Source: Candidatus Caccoplasma merdavium
Lineage (GTDB): Bacteria; Bacteroidota; Bacteroidia; Bacteroidales; UBA11471
NCBI GenBank assembly: GCA_018715595.1
Contig: DVLI01000008.1
Span: 21,354-85,353, forward strand
Direction: 5' to 3'
Length of the DNA stretch: 64,000 nucleotides
Position numbers and translations under genes: made by a program. How positions within the stretch are numbered: the stretch's first letter is position 1; every line of letters starts with the position of its first letter. This document shows positions 26,417 through 35,102 of this stretch, piece after piece. Under the pieces are notes generated by a model. The model did no database searches. It was not told where the DNA came from and saw nothing but the letters and a program-made list of their open reading frames with translations.

Positions 26417-28516
26417 TTACTGTATGATGAGCGATTCCCGATTGCTGAGAATGTAGTGTCCCCGCGGCAACTTGCCAAACAGCTCACTATACGGCACCTG
26501 TTTGAGAATGAGGATACCTACCGTATTGTAGACATCGACCAAGCGGTCGGGATCGGATTGCACATACTCCTCGGCGACAGAGCTGGTAACATTCTCCACC
26601 GAAAGCGTAATGATGGCTCCTACCTGGTTACCCGAAAAGCGAAACGGGAGCGTCCCCGTAACCGGCTCGTCAAAAGGAATCGTATGGGTCGCGGTGCCTC
26701 CTGCCGATTTCAACGGAAAGGCATATTGCGACGGAGGATAGGTAACCCCGTTCAACTCAGACAGGTAACCTGCGGCATCGTCATAATTGGTATAGGCTTC
26801 GACTTTGAAAGCCGTCACCTGCTTCCCCGTGGGAATATTTATTGTAAAATCGACATTTCTCGAATATTTGATAGCCGTGGCATTTCCCGTGGCATATCCT
26901 TTTCCCGAAGAGATGGAAAAACCGTTGTTGAACACCCAGTTTCCGGAGGCGTCATTCTCGGTATAGGTCGTCGAGGAAAAAACCACGTCATACGAGCCGA
27001 CGATATTCTCCGAATCCTTAATCTCGCCCAGCAACTCGCCATCGGAGGTACAACCCTCCATAATATCGGCTACCAAGCCGTTGATATACAATTCGAGCAT
27101 GGTATATCCCTCGACATCGGTATCGTTGCGGTCATCGGGATTGTTCGGGTCGAGGCCATGAGCCCGTTCCCAATCGTCGGGCATGCCGTCACCGTCGCTG
27201 TCAAGGGGCGCCGGGGTCGATTCCAACTCGGGCCAACCCGTAGTACCATCGGCATACTGACAGTCGTCTTGCGAGTCGATAATTCCCGGCAGATTGGAGC
27301 CACTGGTAAAGGTAGCTTTGTTCTCCCGCACATCGGCTACCATAATAGAGTCGTGGGCATCACGAGAGTAGCATGCACCTGCATATTGAAGCACTTTTTC
27401 ATAGGCCACTTCGGCGGTATGAGTGGTCGTCGCATAAAATTTGAGCGGAGCGTCGAGGCGCATCGTGTCTTTGGTCACAGAAGTAAAGGTATTGTCGTTA
27501 CCCGAGTTGGAGATTTGGGCATAAATACCTTTGGTCCAGTTGTCGGCCGTCACTTCGGCATTCCCCTCCATGACATTGCCGTCGACATAGAACTGTCCCC
27601 AATGGTGCAACATCGGATACCAACCGTTGTATGACCCATCGGGATTGGTGCAATATTCAAGGGTGCGAATGCCAATAGCGGCAATGCGATAAGTGACCGC
27701 CCCCCCTTTTTTGCGTGTGGCGGGACCGGGCTTATAATAGTTGTTGTAAATATTCACGTCCATGCCTTCACCTCCGTAGCAACCGTTACCGGCCCAGTTG
27801 TAAATGACATTGTTGCGCATGTCGAGCAATTCCTCCGTCTGCGTACCCGGGCGCGGGCCGAGGCGCGGTGTGCGGCTTTCGTGGTGGCACAACAGGTTGT
27901 GGTGATAGGAGGCTCCTTTGCCGCCCCAGTTTCCACCGTAGCCGTGGGCTCCCTTGCTATGGCCTGAATTGCGGAGGCTTTGCGAAATGATACACCACTG
28001 CACCGTGGCATTTTCATTACCATAAATCGAGCAGCACTCGTCGATGCTCCAACTGATGGAACAGTGGTCGACAATGATATTCGAACGATCCATTCCCCCC
28101 AAACCGTCACCTTCATGATTGGCCACGTTCTCATTTCCGAGGCGGAAACGGAGGAACCGGATAATAACGTTATTGGCACTGATGGTAAAGGGATAACCGG
28201 CTACACAGATACCGTCGCCGGGGGCCGTCTGTCCTGCCACGGTCACATTGCCTTGCGTAATGGCAAGAGGTGATTCCAAAAAGATTGTTCCTGAAACATC
28301 AAAAACAATGGTTCGAATTCCGGTTTGAGAAAGAGCCCAGCGCAGTGAACCTTCGCCACTGTCGTTCAAATTTGTCACATGGTACACGGCTCCACCGCGA
28401 CCGCCGGTCACATATCGGCCATAGCCTTCGGCTCCGGGAAATGCCGGAAGATCCTCGGCTCTACCCATGGTCAAAGCCGAACAGAAACAGAGAATGAAGA
28501 GTAGCGTTTTTTTCAT
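26417..28516 (-). CDS. Family 1 pectate lyase with T9SS sorting tail
   Basis: The 699-residue protein has a signal peptide (MKKTLLFILCFCSALTMGRAED). The PL1 N-terminus follows (PAFPGAEGYGRYVTGGRGG, VTNLNDSGEGSLRWAL), then beta-helix repeats with VTVAGQTAPGDG, NNVIIRFLRFR and IIVDHCSISWS. Residues about 440-490 hold a calcium-binding-type loop (DSDGDGMPDDWERAHGLDP) common in Bacteroidetes PL1 proteins. A beta-sandwich follows, then a T9SS sorting domain (VDVYNTVGILILKQVP, LPRGHYILS). It should cleave polygalacturonate by beta-elimination at the cell surface, feeding the SusCD transporters downstream. It lies between the hybrid sensor and the FAS1-SusCD operon, all on the same strand, which marks the locus as pectin-related. 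Confidence 0.92.
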   Translation of the reverse strand: MKKTLLFILCFCSALTMGRAEDLPAFPGAEGYGRYVTGGRGGAVYHVTNLNDSGEGSLRWALSQTGIRTIVFDVSGTIFLESPLAITQGNVTVAGQTAPGDGICVAGYPFTISANNVIIRFLRFRLGNENVANHEGDGLGGMDRSNIIVDHCSISWSIDECCSIYGNENATVQWCIISQSLRNSGHSKGAHGYGGNWGGKGASYHHNLLCHHESRTPRLGPRPGTQTEELLDMRNNVIYNWAGNGCYGGEGMDVNIYNNYYKPGPATRKKGGAVTYRIAAIGIRTLEYCTNPDGSYNGWYPMLHHWGQFYVDGNVMEGNAEVTADNWTKGIYAQISNSGNDNTFTSVTKDTMRLDAPLKFYATTTHTAEVAYEKVLQYAGACYSRDAHDSIMVADVRENKATFTSGSNLPGIIDSQDDCQYADGTTGWPELESTPAPLDSDGDGMPDDWERAHGLDPNNPDDRNDTDVEGYTMLELYINGLVADIMEGCTSDGELLGEIKDSENIVGSYDVVFSSTTYTENDASGNWVFNNGFSISSGKGYATGNATAIKYSRNVDFTINIPTGKQVTAFKVEAYTNYDDAAGYLSELNGVTYPPSQYAFPLKSAGGTATHTIPFDEPVTGTLPFRFSGNQVGAIITLSVENVTSSVAEEYVQSDPDRLVDVYNTVGILILKQVPYSELFGKLPRGHYILSNRESLIIQ

Positions 28517-28686
28517 GGCATTCTTTTTATCGTGGCAAATTTCTTAATCCTCCATCAAAATCGAGAGGATTTTTTGCCCAAACAGGTGTACTTTTTCTCC
28601 TGACGGCTTCTATTGTATTCCCAAAGTGGCTTTTTTGCCTTAATAATAAGGGTGAAACAATCGCACACACAGCCTCCTTCAATAGG

Positions 28687-28694
28687 CAAATATA
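28687..28694 (-). promoter_or_regulatory. Possible -7 element for the pectate lyase gene
   Basis: The minus strand reads TATATTTG, 170 bases before the ATG. No TTTG sits at the expected -33 position, as would be expected of an activator-dependent promoter controlled by the adjacent hybrid sensor; that dependence is inference. Confidence 0.35.
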
Positions 28695-28889
28695 GCAAAA
28701 AATATTTTAAGATTGCTATTAATCCTATTTTTTTTGACAGCCCTCCACAGAAAATTCGCATCTTTTTTTTCAGCTCAATCGACAACACGCCCCGCCTTTT
28801 TCTGAAATGTCACAAAAAGGTGTGCTCATTTACCCCCACCACCCTTTTTCGGACAGGCGCAAAAACAAAAAACACACGGGCAGAATAGC

Positions 28890-28947
28890 GGAGGAGATGA
28901 TGATTGCGCGCGCGGAATATCCGATGGACACAACCACCATCTCCTCC
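28890..28947 (-). terminator. Candidate terminator after the hybrid sensor gene
   Basis: Ten-base arms (28890-28899 and 28938-28947) enclose a 38-base loop, 30 bases past the stop. On the minus strand a TTTTTTGTTTTT tract follows about 20 bases on. The large loop makes this tentative. Confidence 0.4.
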
Positions 28948-28977
28948 CCAGGGACAAAGAGGTCACAGACCGCAAGG

Positions 28978-31900
28978 CTATTCCTCTCGCAAATATGTCG
29001 AGGGCGATTTGCCGGTTATCTTCTTGAAGCTGCGACTAAAATATTTGGGGTCGGTATAGCCCACCTTATAGGCGACCTCGGCAACCGAGAAATTCCTGGT
29101 CTGCATGAGTTGTATGGCCCGTTTGATGCGTATCACTTGCAGGAAATTGATGGGCGAATAGCCGACAAGTGCCTTGATTTTCCTGAAAAAGACACTGCGG
29201 CTGAGAGCCATCTCGTGGGCCAAGTCGTCGACACTCAAATCGGGATTCTCGATATTGGCCTCGATATAAGCCATCAACTGTTGCATAAATTGCTCATCGG
29301 CCGGCATGATAGAGAGCTCGGTCGGTTGATAATCGACCTCTCCGGCCGATTTTTGCTCGATGCTCTCCATATATTTCTCCCGCATGATTTGCTGTTGTTG
29401 CAGAATCATCGCCACCCGGGCTTTGAGCAACTGCGTGCTGAACGGCTTGACCATATACTCCGATATGCCGCTGTTGGCGCCCCGTATGCGGTCATCGAGG
29501 GTATTCTTGGCCGTAAGCACGACAATGGGAATGTGGCATGTCGTAGGATTACCCTTGATGCGCCCGGCCAACTCAAAACCGTCGACCACGGGCATCATGA
29601 GGTCGGTAATCACCAAATCGGGCATATATTCGAGGGTCATCTGCCACCCCTCCTCGCCGTTGGCCGCCGTGTAAACGTTGTAACTGCGTGTAAGGCAGTT
29701 ACGCAAGAAAGAGCGCAAATCGTTGTTATCCTCGACCACAAGCACCGAAAAACGGTCGTCGCCCTCGGGCTCTTCGGCCTCGTCCGACGGGGAAGCGTCA
29801 TCAGACTCCATATCGTCGTTCATGAGGAACTCCGTGCGCTCATCGTCTTCGAGGTGGGATTTGCCGGTGGGGAAGGTCACCTCAAACGTGCTGCCTTTCC
29901 CCTCTTCGCTCCGCACGTCGATAGCTGCATGGTGCAAATCGACCAGCTGTTTCACCAACGAAAGTCCAATACCCGTCGATTGCAAGTAGATATTGTTCTG
30001 CAATATCGTATCGAAACGCTGGAACAGATTGGCGATTTTCGATGGCTGTATGCCCACGCCCTGGTCTTCAACGGCAATCGACACCCGGTTGTCGCCGCTG
30101 GTCACACGCACGACGATGGATTTGCCCTGCGGAGTGTACTTGAAGGCGTTGGATATGATGTTGATGAATATCTTCTCAAACTTATCGCGGTCGGCCCACA
30201 CATAGACCTCACCCTCTCCCATTTCGAGACGGAAATCGATTCGGTTCATGCGCGCCATATTCTCAAAGTTTTCCATGATGGTCTCCAACGACTCCCTCAC
30301 GTTGAGTTTTTCGACGAGAAGACGCATCTTCTCATTTTGTATCTTCCTGAAATCGAGTATTTGGTTGATCAAATTGAGCATGCGGTGCGCATTGGTCTGC
30401 ACCACGGTGAGGTATTCCCGGTCTTCCTCGGGCAACTTTTCGTCGGCAAGCACCTCCGACAAGGGACCCTCGATAAGGGTAAGGGGCGTGCGCAACTCGT
30501 GCGAAATATCGGTAAAGAAGCGGAGTTTGGCCTCGGTGAGGCGGTGTTCGAGAGTCAGCTTATAGCGCAACTTATAGATGTGCAGATAGATAAACACGAC
30601 GACAGCGACAAAAGCAACGGCCAGCAAAAGGTAGAGGGCCAGCGCCCAAGGGGTCTCGGAGAAGAGCGGCTCCCGGGTGATGGGCAACACGCGTTCGTTA
30701 TCGACCCATTTGCCGCTGCGGTTGGTCGACTTCACACGCAAATAGAAGGTACCCGCCGGCAAATTCACATAATTGGCCGTCAGATTTTCCTGCGTTATCG
30801 TCCACTCGTCATCGACCCCCTGCAACTTGTAGGCATAACGCACCGGCAGGGTCGAAGAGAAATCGACCGCGGCAAAAGGCACCGAGAGCGTTCGCTCCTC
30901 GGGCTTCAACTGCACCGAATCGGCACCTTCCCCGAAGACAATGGCGGGCACATAGCGGTTGGCATCGAGTTTTTCGGGCGTAACGACATATACCCCCAGG
31001 CTGGTGGGCACGAGCAAACGGCCGCCATCGTCAATCAACGGTTTGTTTTCAGAAAGTGTGGCATAACGTGGCAACATATCGTAGCCCACGTTCTCGAAAT
31101 TTTCCTTGCGTGGGTCAAAACGCATGAGTCCCCGCTCGGTCTGCACCCAAAGATAACCCGCACGGTCTTCGATGAGGTTAATGGCCACATCAGAATAGGC
31201 GCCATTGCGTTTCATATAAGGACGGAAGGGGATATGGTCCGACAACAGGTTCTTGGTCATCACCTTGTTCAGGCCACCCCCGAAAACCGCCAAATAAATA
31301 TCTCCGCCACGGGTCACCTCAATACCCATTATATCATTGCTTCCCAAGCTGTTGGCATCATCTTTTTGTCGCTCGCTGTAATAAAAGATTATATCCTCGG
31401 GCGAAGAAAAATTCTCATCGAACGTATAAAACCCCCGGGTGGTACCGACCAAAATCACACTATCGGAGGTCTCCGCCAAGCAACGCACCTGCTCGGGTAT
31501 ATTTCGGGACTGTGAGCCCAAACGGTTGTCGGCATGCAAAAATGTCAACGTATCGGCAAGAGGATTCTCCACCAGGTTCAGCCCCGAATCGTAACAGGCC
31601 ACCCAAAGACGCCCTTTGTAATCCTGCAAAATCGCATAGACGGCATCACCGCTTATGCCATACACGTCCCGGGCATCTTTCATGTAATGTCCGGTAATGT
31701 CATATTTTCCCGGCGAACGGTAGCGCAGGCGATAAAGTCCTTTACCTCGAGTGCCGAGCCACAAATTGTGCGCATGATCTTCATATATGGCATAAACCCC
31801 GACACCGAATGATACCGGCTGTCCTGCAATACGGCCGTCGGGAGCGAGGTAGCCAAGGCGCTTGTCGCCCTCCCATATCTCAACTTCGCCCTGCCGGGAA

Positions 31901-33210
31901 GCAACCCACATGCGGTCGCGCGAGTCGGAGAAAAGGCAACGTATCTCTTTTTTCATATAGCCGGGGTGCGGCTCCACCTCGCCGTTGCCAAATTGCAACT
32001 TATGCAACCCCACGTTACACCCTACCCACACATTTTTCTGGCGATCCTGGAAAATGGTCCGCACCGAGGGAGAAAGAAACCTGCCCACTTCATAAGGGCG
32101 CATCGTCAAATGGTCGAGGTCGACCCTGAACAAGCCGCTCTCCCGCATGAAAAAGAAAAGGTCGCCCTGCTTATTCTTGAAAAAACGCGGACTTGACACA
32201 TCGGCCGAAGACCAATTTGGAGTCCTGTCGGGCAAAGCAATCGGGTCGACCCGTCGGGTCCTCATGTCGAGACGATAAAGTTTACGGTCATGCGTTATGA
32301 GACAGCAACGCGAATTGCCGCTGTTGTAACAATAAGAGACCCCTGCCCCGTTGGGAAGTTTTACCAGTTCTGTCCGGCAAGCATTCACATCCACGAAAAC
32401 AACGCCGGCATCGGTCTGCATCAAAAGGGTCGAATCATTGATGGGAGACATGCGGTTGAGATTTTGAACCTCCTCGGGCATATCCTCGATAAACGACAAT
32501 TCTCCTGTTTCGAGACGGTAAACGGCCAATTCCCCTCCGGGTGTTCCCAGCCAAATCGAGCCATGCCGTTCAATGCAACTTTTATACGAACGCTTGCTTT
32601 TGAAAGAAATATCTCCATTTACGATTACACCTTGATCGGTCAACAGCCACTCATTCCCCCGGGAATCAAGACGCACATCATATATGCGACGGCGTCCGGG
32701 ACGCAAAGGTTCGAAAATCTCAATATTGTCAATGTTTTTGTCTTCGACGCGAAAGAGCGTACCATCTTCGTCGACAAGCCAGGTAAATCCATTTTTAAGC
32801 ACCTCTATCTTATCGGCCAGGACACGACGGTTGAACTTGTCTTCCAACATCGAATGCACATCGACAAAACGCTGCGTTCCCGTGCGAAAAAGATAAAAAC
32901 GATCCCTGCCTATGCACCAAATATCGTTTTCATTATTAATAACGATATTGTCGAAACGATTTTGAAGCAACGGTTCATGATTTCCGGGCATCGCCTTGTA
33001 GCAGGTAAATTTGTAACCGTCAAAACGGTTGAGGCCGTCCCAAGTAGCAATCCATAACACACCGTCATGGTCTTGGGCAAGAGAGGTCACACGACCCTGC
33101 GAAAGGCCGTCGTGCACCGTATACACCGACAAACGGCACTCATGAGATGCCTGTGCCGACACCCCCGCAGCCATCAACAAGAGAACAAACAGGGTAAAAA
33201 AGTGTTTCAT
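28978..33210 (-). CDS. Hybrid two-component system sensor-regulator (HTCS)
   Basis: This single-chain regulator senses oligosaccharides in the periplasm and activates a utilisation locus. With the ATG at 33210 (MKHFFTLFVLLLMAAGVSAQ) it has 1410 residues. The domains are: signal peptide; about 14 Reg_prop propeller repeats (SVYTVHDGLSQGRVTSLAQD, GVLWIATWDGL); a Y_Y_Y domain (YAYKLQGVDDEW) around 790-850; one membrane helix at about 857-881; HisKA with the phosphorylated His904 in DISHELRTP; HATPase; a receiver with Asp1203 in VITDLMMP; and a C-terminal AraC-type helix-turn-helix (VAEVAYKVGYTDPKYFSRSF). It lies upstream of the pectate lyase and the SusCD operon on the same strand, so it probably controls them in response to pectic oligosaccharides. 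Confidence 0.95.
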   Translation of the reverse strand: MKHFFTLFVLLLMAAGVSAQASHECRLSVYTVHDGLSQGRVTSLAQDHDGVLWIATWDGLNRFDGYKFTCYKAMPGNHEPLLQNRFDNIVINNENDIWCIGRDRFYLFRTGTQRFVDVHSMLEDKFNRRVLADKIEVLKNGFTWLVDEDGTLFRVEDKNIDNIEIFEPLRPGRRRIYDVRLDSRGNEWLLTDQGVIVNGDISFKSKRSYKSCIERHGSIWLGTPGGELAVYRLETGELSFIEDMPEEVQNLNRMSPINDSTLLMQTDAGVVFVDVNACRTELVKLPNGAGVSYCYNSGNSRCCLITHDRKLYRLDMRTRRVDPIALPDRTPNWSSADVSSPRFFKNKQGDLFFFMRESGLFRVDLDHLTMRPYEVGRFLSPSVRTIFQDRQKNVWVGCNVGLHKLQFGNGEVEPHPGYMKKEIRCLFSDSRDRMWVASRQGEVEIWEGDKRLGYLAPDGRIAGQPVSFGVGVYAIYEDHAHNLWLGTRGKGLYRLRYRSPGKYDITGHYMKDARDVYGISGDAVYAILQDYKGRLWVACYDSGLNLVENPLADTLTFLHADNRLGSQSRNIPEQVRCLAETSDSVILVGTTRGFYTFDENFSSPEDIIFYYSERQKDDANSLGSNDIMGIEVTRGGDIYLAVFGGGLNKVMTKNLLSDHIPFRPYMKRNGAYSDVAINLIEDRAGYLWVQTERGLMRFDPRKENFENVGYDMLPRYATLSENKPLIDDGGRLLVPTSLGVYVVTPEKLDANRYVPAIVFGEGADSVQLKPEERTLSVPFAAVDFSSTLPVRYAYKLQGVDDEWTITQENLTANYVNLPAGTFYLRVKSTNRSGKWVDNERVLPITREPLFSETPWALALYLLLAVAFVAVVVFIYLHIYKLRYKLTLEHRLTEAKLRFFTDISHELRTPLTLIEGPLSEVLADEKLPEEDREYLTVVQTNAHRMLNLINQILDFRKIQNEKMRLLVEKLNVRESLETIMENFENMARMNRIDFRLEMGEGEVYVWADRDKFEKIFINIISNAFKYTPQGKSIVVRVTSGDNRVSIAVEDQGVGIQPSKIANLFQRFDTILQNNIYLQSTGIGLSLVKQLVDLHHAAIDVRSEEGKGSTFEVTFPTGKSHLEDDERTEFLMNDDMESDDASPSDEAEEPEGDDRFSVLVVEDNNDLRSFLRNCLTRSYNVYTAANGEEGWQMTLEYMPDLVITDLMMPVVDGFELAGRIKGNPTTCHIPIVVLTAKNTLDDRIRGANSGISEYMVKPFSTQLLKARVAMILQQQQIMREKYMESIEQKSAGEVDYQPTELSIMPADEQFMQQLMAYIEANIENPDLSVDDLAHEMALSRSVFFRKIKALVGYSPINFLQVIRIKRAIQLMQTRNFSVAEVAYKVGYTDPKYFSRSFKKITGKSPSTYLREE

Positions 33211-33306
33211 CGTGGTATTATCTTTACTGAGAAATATTCGCATGGAAGCCAAAGGAAAGGAGGATACCTTCTCTGTCGGTCACACCCAGCCCGATCCTAT
33301 GTCTTA

Positions 33307-33314
33307 CAAATATA
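33307..33314 (-). promoter_or_regulatory. Candidate -7 element for the hybrid sensor gene
   Basis: The minus strand reads TATATTTG about 97 bases upstream of the chosen ATG. The -33 region has no TTTG. Confidence 0.45.
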
Positions 33315-33697
33315 GCGATAATCCCCAAACAGATGACACGTTGCTGAAAAAATGCAAAAAAAGACACCTGTTTGACCAAAAATTCTCCCTTTCTCGCCCC
33401 AAAAACGAAAACAGGCTCTTCAAATTCCCGAATAATGCACTCATTTAGCAGAATAATACACTTCTTTGATTTTTTTTCTTATTTTATTTGCATAGTTCAA
33501 GTTGTATGAAGCTCCAAGACAAAAACAAGAGCCGGCAACAACGACACAGGCCATCTCGCGAATAACGGACAAGTGACGACAGGCAGAAAGGCACCAGACG
33601 CCCCGTCCACTGCCCTCGGAACTGGGCCGCCCGCCAAAAGGGCACGATGAGCGAGACCGGCATCTCTTGAAATTTTCTTTTCATGTATACTTTCGCG

Positions 33698-33738
33698 AAA
33701 AAGGCTACCCGAAGGCGTTTGGGAGCCTTTTTCATTTT
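33698..33738 (+). terminator. Orphan hairpin terminator
   Basis: AAAAAGGCT (33698-33706) pairs with AGCCTTTTT (33724-33732), extended by CCC/GGG across a one-base bulge, with a further T run after CA. No recognised gene precedes it on the plus strand, so it may end a small RNA. Confidence 0.6.
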
Positions 33739-33837
33739 TTCGGCGGGCACATTTCCATGACATGACCGACAAAACGAACCGCACAGGCCGACAATCTCAA
33801 ATGTTTTTCCTATCTTTATGAGCATCAATCACACGCC

Positions 33838-34989
33838 ATGAAAAGAAGTCTAAAAATCATCTTGGCCCTTGCGGCACTCCTTCTCGTCATCTACCTGTGC
33901 CTGCCCTACTACGCCCGCCAAGCCCTGCTGCACCTCTACCCCGACATCTATGACCTCGACCGCTTCGACAAACACATCGTGCACGCCCCCGACAGCAGCC
34001 GGGCATGGCCATCGACGGCCGACTACAACCACTACCGCCTCTCGACCACCGAAGCCGCCTACCTCGACACGATGGAGACCACGGCATTTCTGGTCTTCCA
34101 GCACGACAGCATTCTGTTTGAGAACTACCGCAACGACGGGTGCGACACCCTCACCTCGAACATCTTCTCCGCCACCAAAAGCATCGTAAGCCTCCTCACC
34201 GGCATAGCGTGCGGCGAAGGCCGCATAAAGAGCCTCGACGACCCCGTGGGCAAATATCTGCCCGCATATAACGAAGGGCGCCGAAAAGAAGTCACCCTGC
34301 GGAACCTGCTCACCATGAGTGCCTCGCTGAGCTGGGACGAGAGCTACACCTCGCTCTTCTCCATGACCACAAAAGGATATTACGGCGACGACCTCTACCG
34401 CCTGGTTACCGAACTCGACGTTACGGGACAACCGGGTCGGCAATACACCTACCGCAGCGGCGAGACGCAAGTCCTGGCCTTCGCCCTCGAAGCCGCCACC
34501 GGAAAAACGCTGAGCGACTACGCCGAAGAGAAATTGTGGCGGCCGCTCCAAGCCGAGCACGATGCCTATTGGCTGCTCGACCGAAAAGAGGGCAACGAAA
34601 AAGCCTTCTGCTGTTTCCACACCACCGCCCGCGACGCAGCCCGGTTCGGGCACCTGATGCTCAACGGAGGGAACTGGCACGGGCGGCAACTCGTCCCGCC
34701 CGACTACATGCGCGAAGCCATAACACCCGCCTCATACCTGCGCAACCAGTGGGACAACGGTCCTCTCGACTATTACGGATTTCAATTCTGGATTGTGGAC
34801 ATCGACGGAAAAAACTATCCTTACATGCGGGGAATGTATGGGCAGTACATCGTCGTGATACCCGAGCGGGAAGCCATCTTCGTGCGCATGGGGCACAAAT
34901 CGACCGACGTCTATGTCGGGCCGCATCAAGAAGACCTGTTCCGATACTTCGCACTGGCCACGAAAATCCTCGATGCCCGGGAAGGATAG
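33838..34989 (+). CDS. Class C beta-lactamase-like serine hydrolase, membrane-anchored
   Basis: The 383-residue protein begins with a signal or anchor helix (LKIILALAALLLVIYLCLPYY) without an evident cleavage site, so the domain probably faces the periplasm. The serine-hydrolase motif SxxK is at Ser111-Lys114 (NIFSATKSIVSLL), and a Tyr205-Arg-Ser207 triad stands where class C enzymes have YxN. DDPVGKYLPAYNEGRRK and LLTMSASLSWDE are typical of the Beta-lactamase (PF00144) family, whose members include esterases, peptidases and true beta-lactamases. The substrate cannot be told; a resistance role is not implied. It is a single gene, divergent from the HTCS gene, with a weak TATCTTTA box at 33811-33818. 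Confidence 0.88.
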   Translation: MKRSLKIILALAALLLVIYLCLPYYARQALLHLYPDIYDLDRFDKHIVHAPDSSRAWPSTADYNHYRLSTTEAAYLDTMETTAFLVFQHDSILFENYRNDGCDTLTSNIFSATKSIVSLLTGIACGEGRIKSLDDPVGKYLPAYNEGRRKEVTLRNLLTMSASLSWDESYTSLFSMTTKGYYGDDLYRLVTELDVTGQPGRQYTYRSGETQVLAFALEAATGKTLSDYAEEKLWRPLQAEHDAYWLLDRKEGNEKAFCCFHTTARDAARFGHLMLNGGNWHGRQLVPPDYMREAITPASYLRNQWDNGPLDYYGFQFWIVDIDGKNYPYMRGMYGQYIVVIPEREAIFVRMGHKSTDVYVGPHQEDLFRYFALATKILDAREG

Positions 34990-35067
34990 AGAGGGTGCTT
35001 TTCTTTCGTTTTCATACTTTTTCCAAACAAAGTCGGACGGAGAGAAACATTTTCCGTCCATAACAAC

Positions 35068-35075
35068 TACTTTTG
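35068..35075 (+). promoter_or_regulatory. Candidate -7 element for the ModF-like gene
   Basis: TACTTTTG matches the TAnnTTTG box 28 bases before the ATG at 35103. It also shows that the upstream in-frame ATG at 35073 is unlikely to be the start. Confidence 0.5.
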
Positions 35076-35102
35076 CAACCGAAAAAGAGAAGAACGACAG
35101 AC

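Larger units (their letters stand above)
28517..28977. other. 461-base intergenic region between the hybrid sensor and pectate lyase genes
   Basis: AT-rich. It holds a possible -7 element at 28687-28694 and a hairpin at 28890-28947. The short open frames on both strands show no family resemblance. I see no gene here. Confidence 0.6.
33211..33837. other. 627-base intergenic region between divergent genes
   Basis: Contains a leftward -7 box at 33307-33314, an AT-rich stretch, and a rightward hairpin terminator at 33698-33732 with no assigned gene before it. A 19-codon open frame (33506-33565) is the only small rightward candidate I see, and it is weak. Confidence 0.5.

Noticed and set aside
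28555..28788. Small open frames in the gap before the pectate lyase gene
   Set aside because: Start or stop inside AT-rich promoter-like DNA and show no domain or signal; judged non-coding.
28807..31515. 902-codon rightward open frame opposite the hybrid sensor
   Set aside because: Antisense shadow of the histidine kinase, receiver and helix-turn-helix domains.
33484..33828. Leftward open frames of 95-114 codons in the sensor/hydrolase intergenic region
   Set aside because: Basic, low-complexity translations without a signal or motif, crossing the terminator hairpin; not supported as genes.
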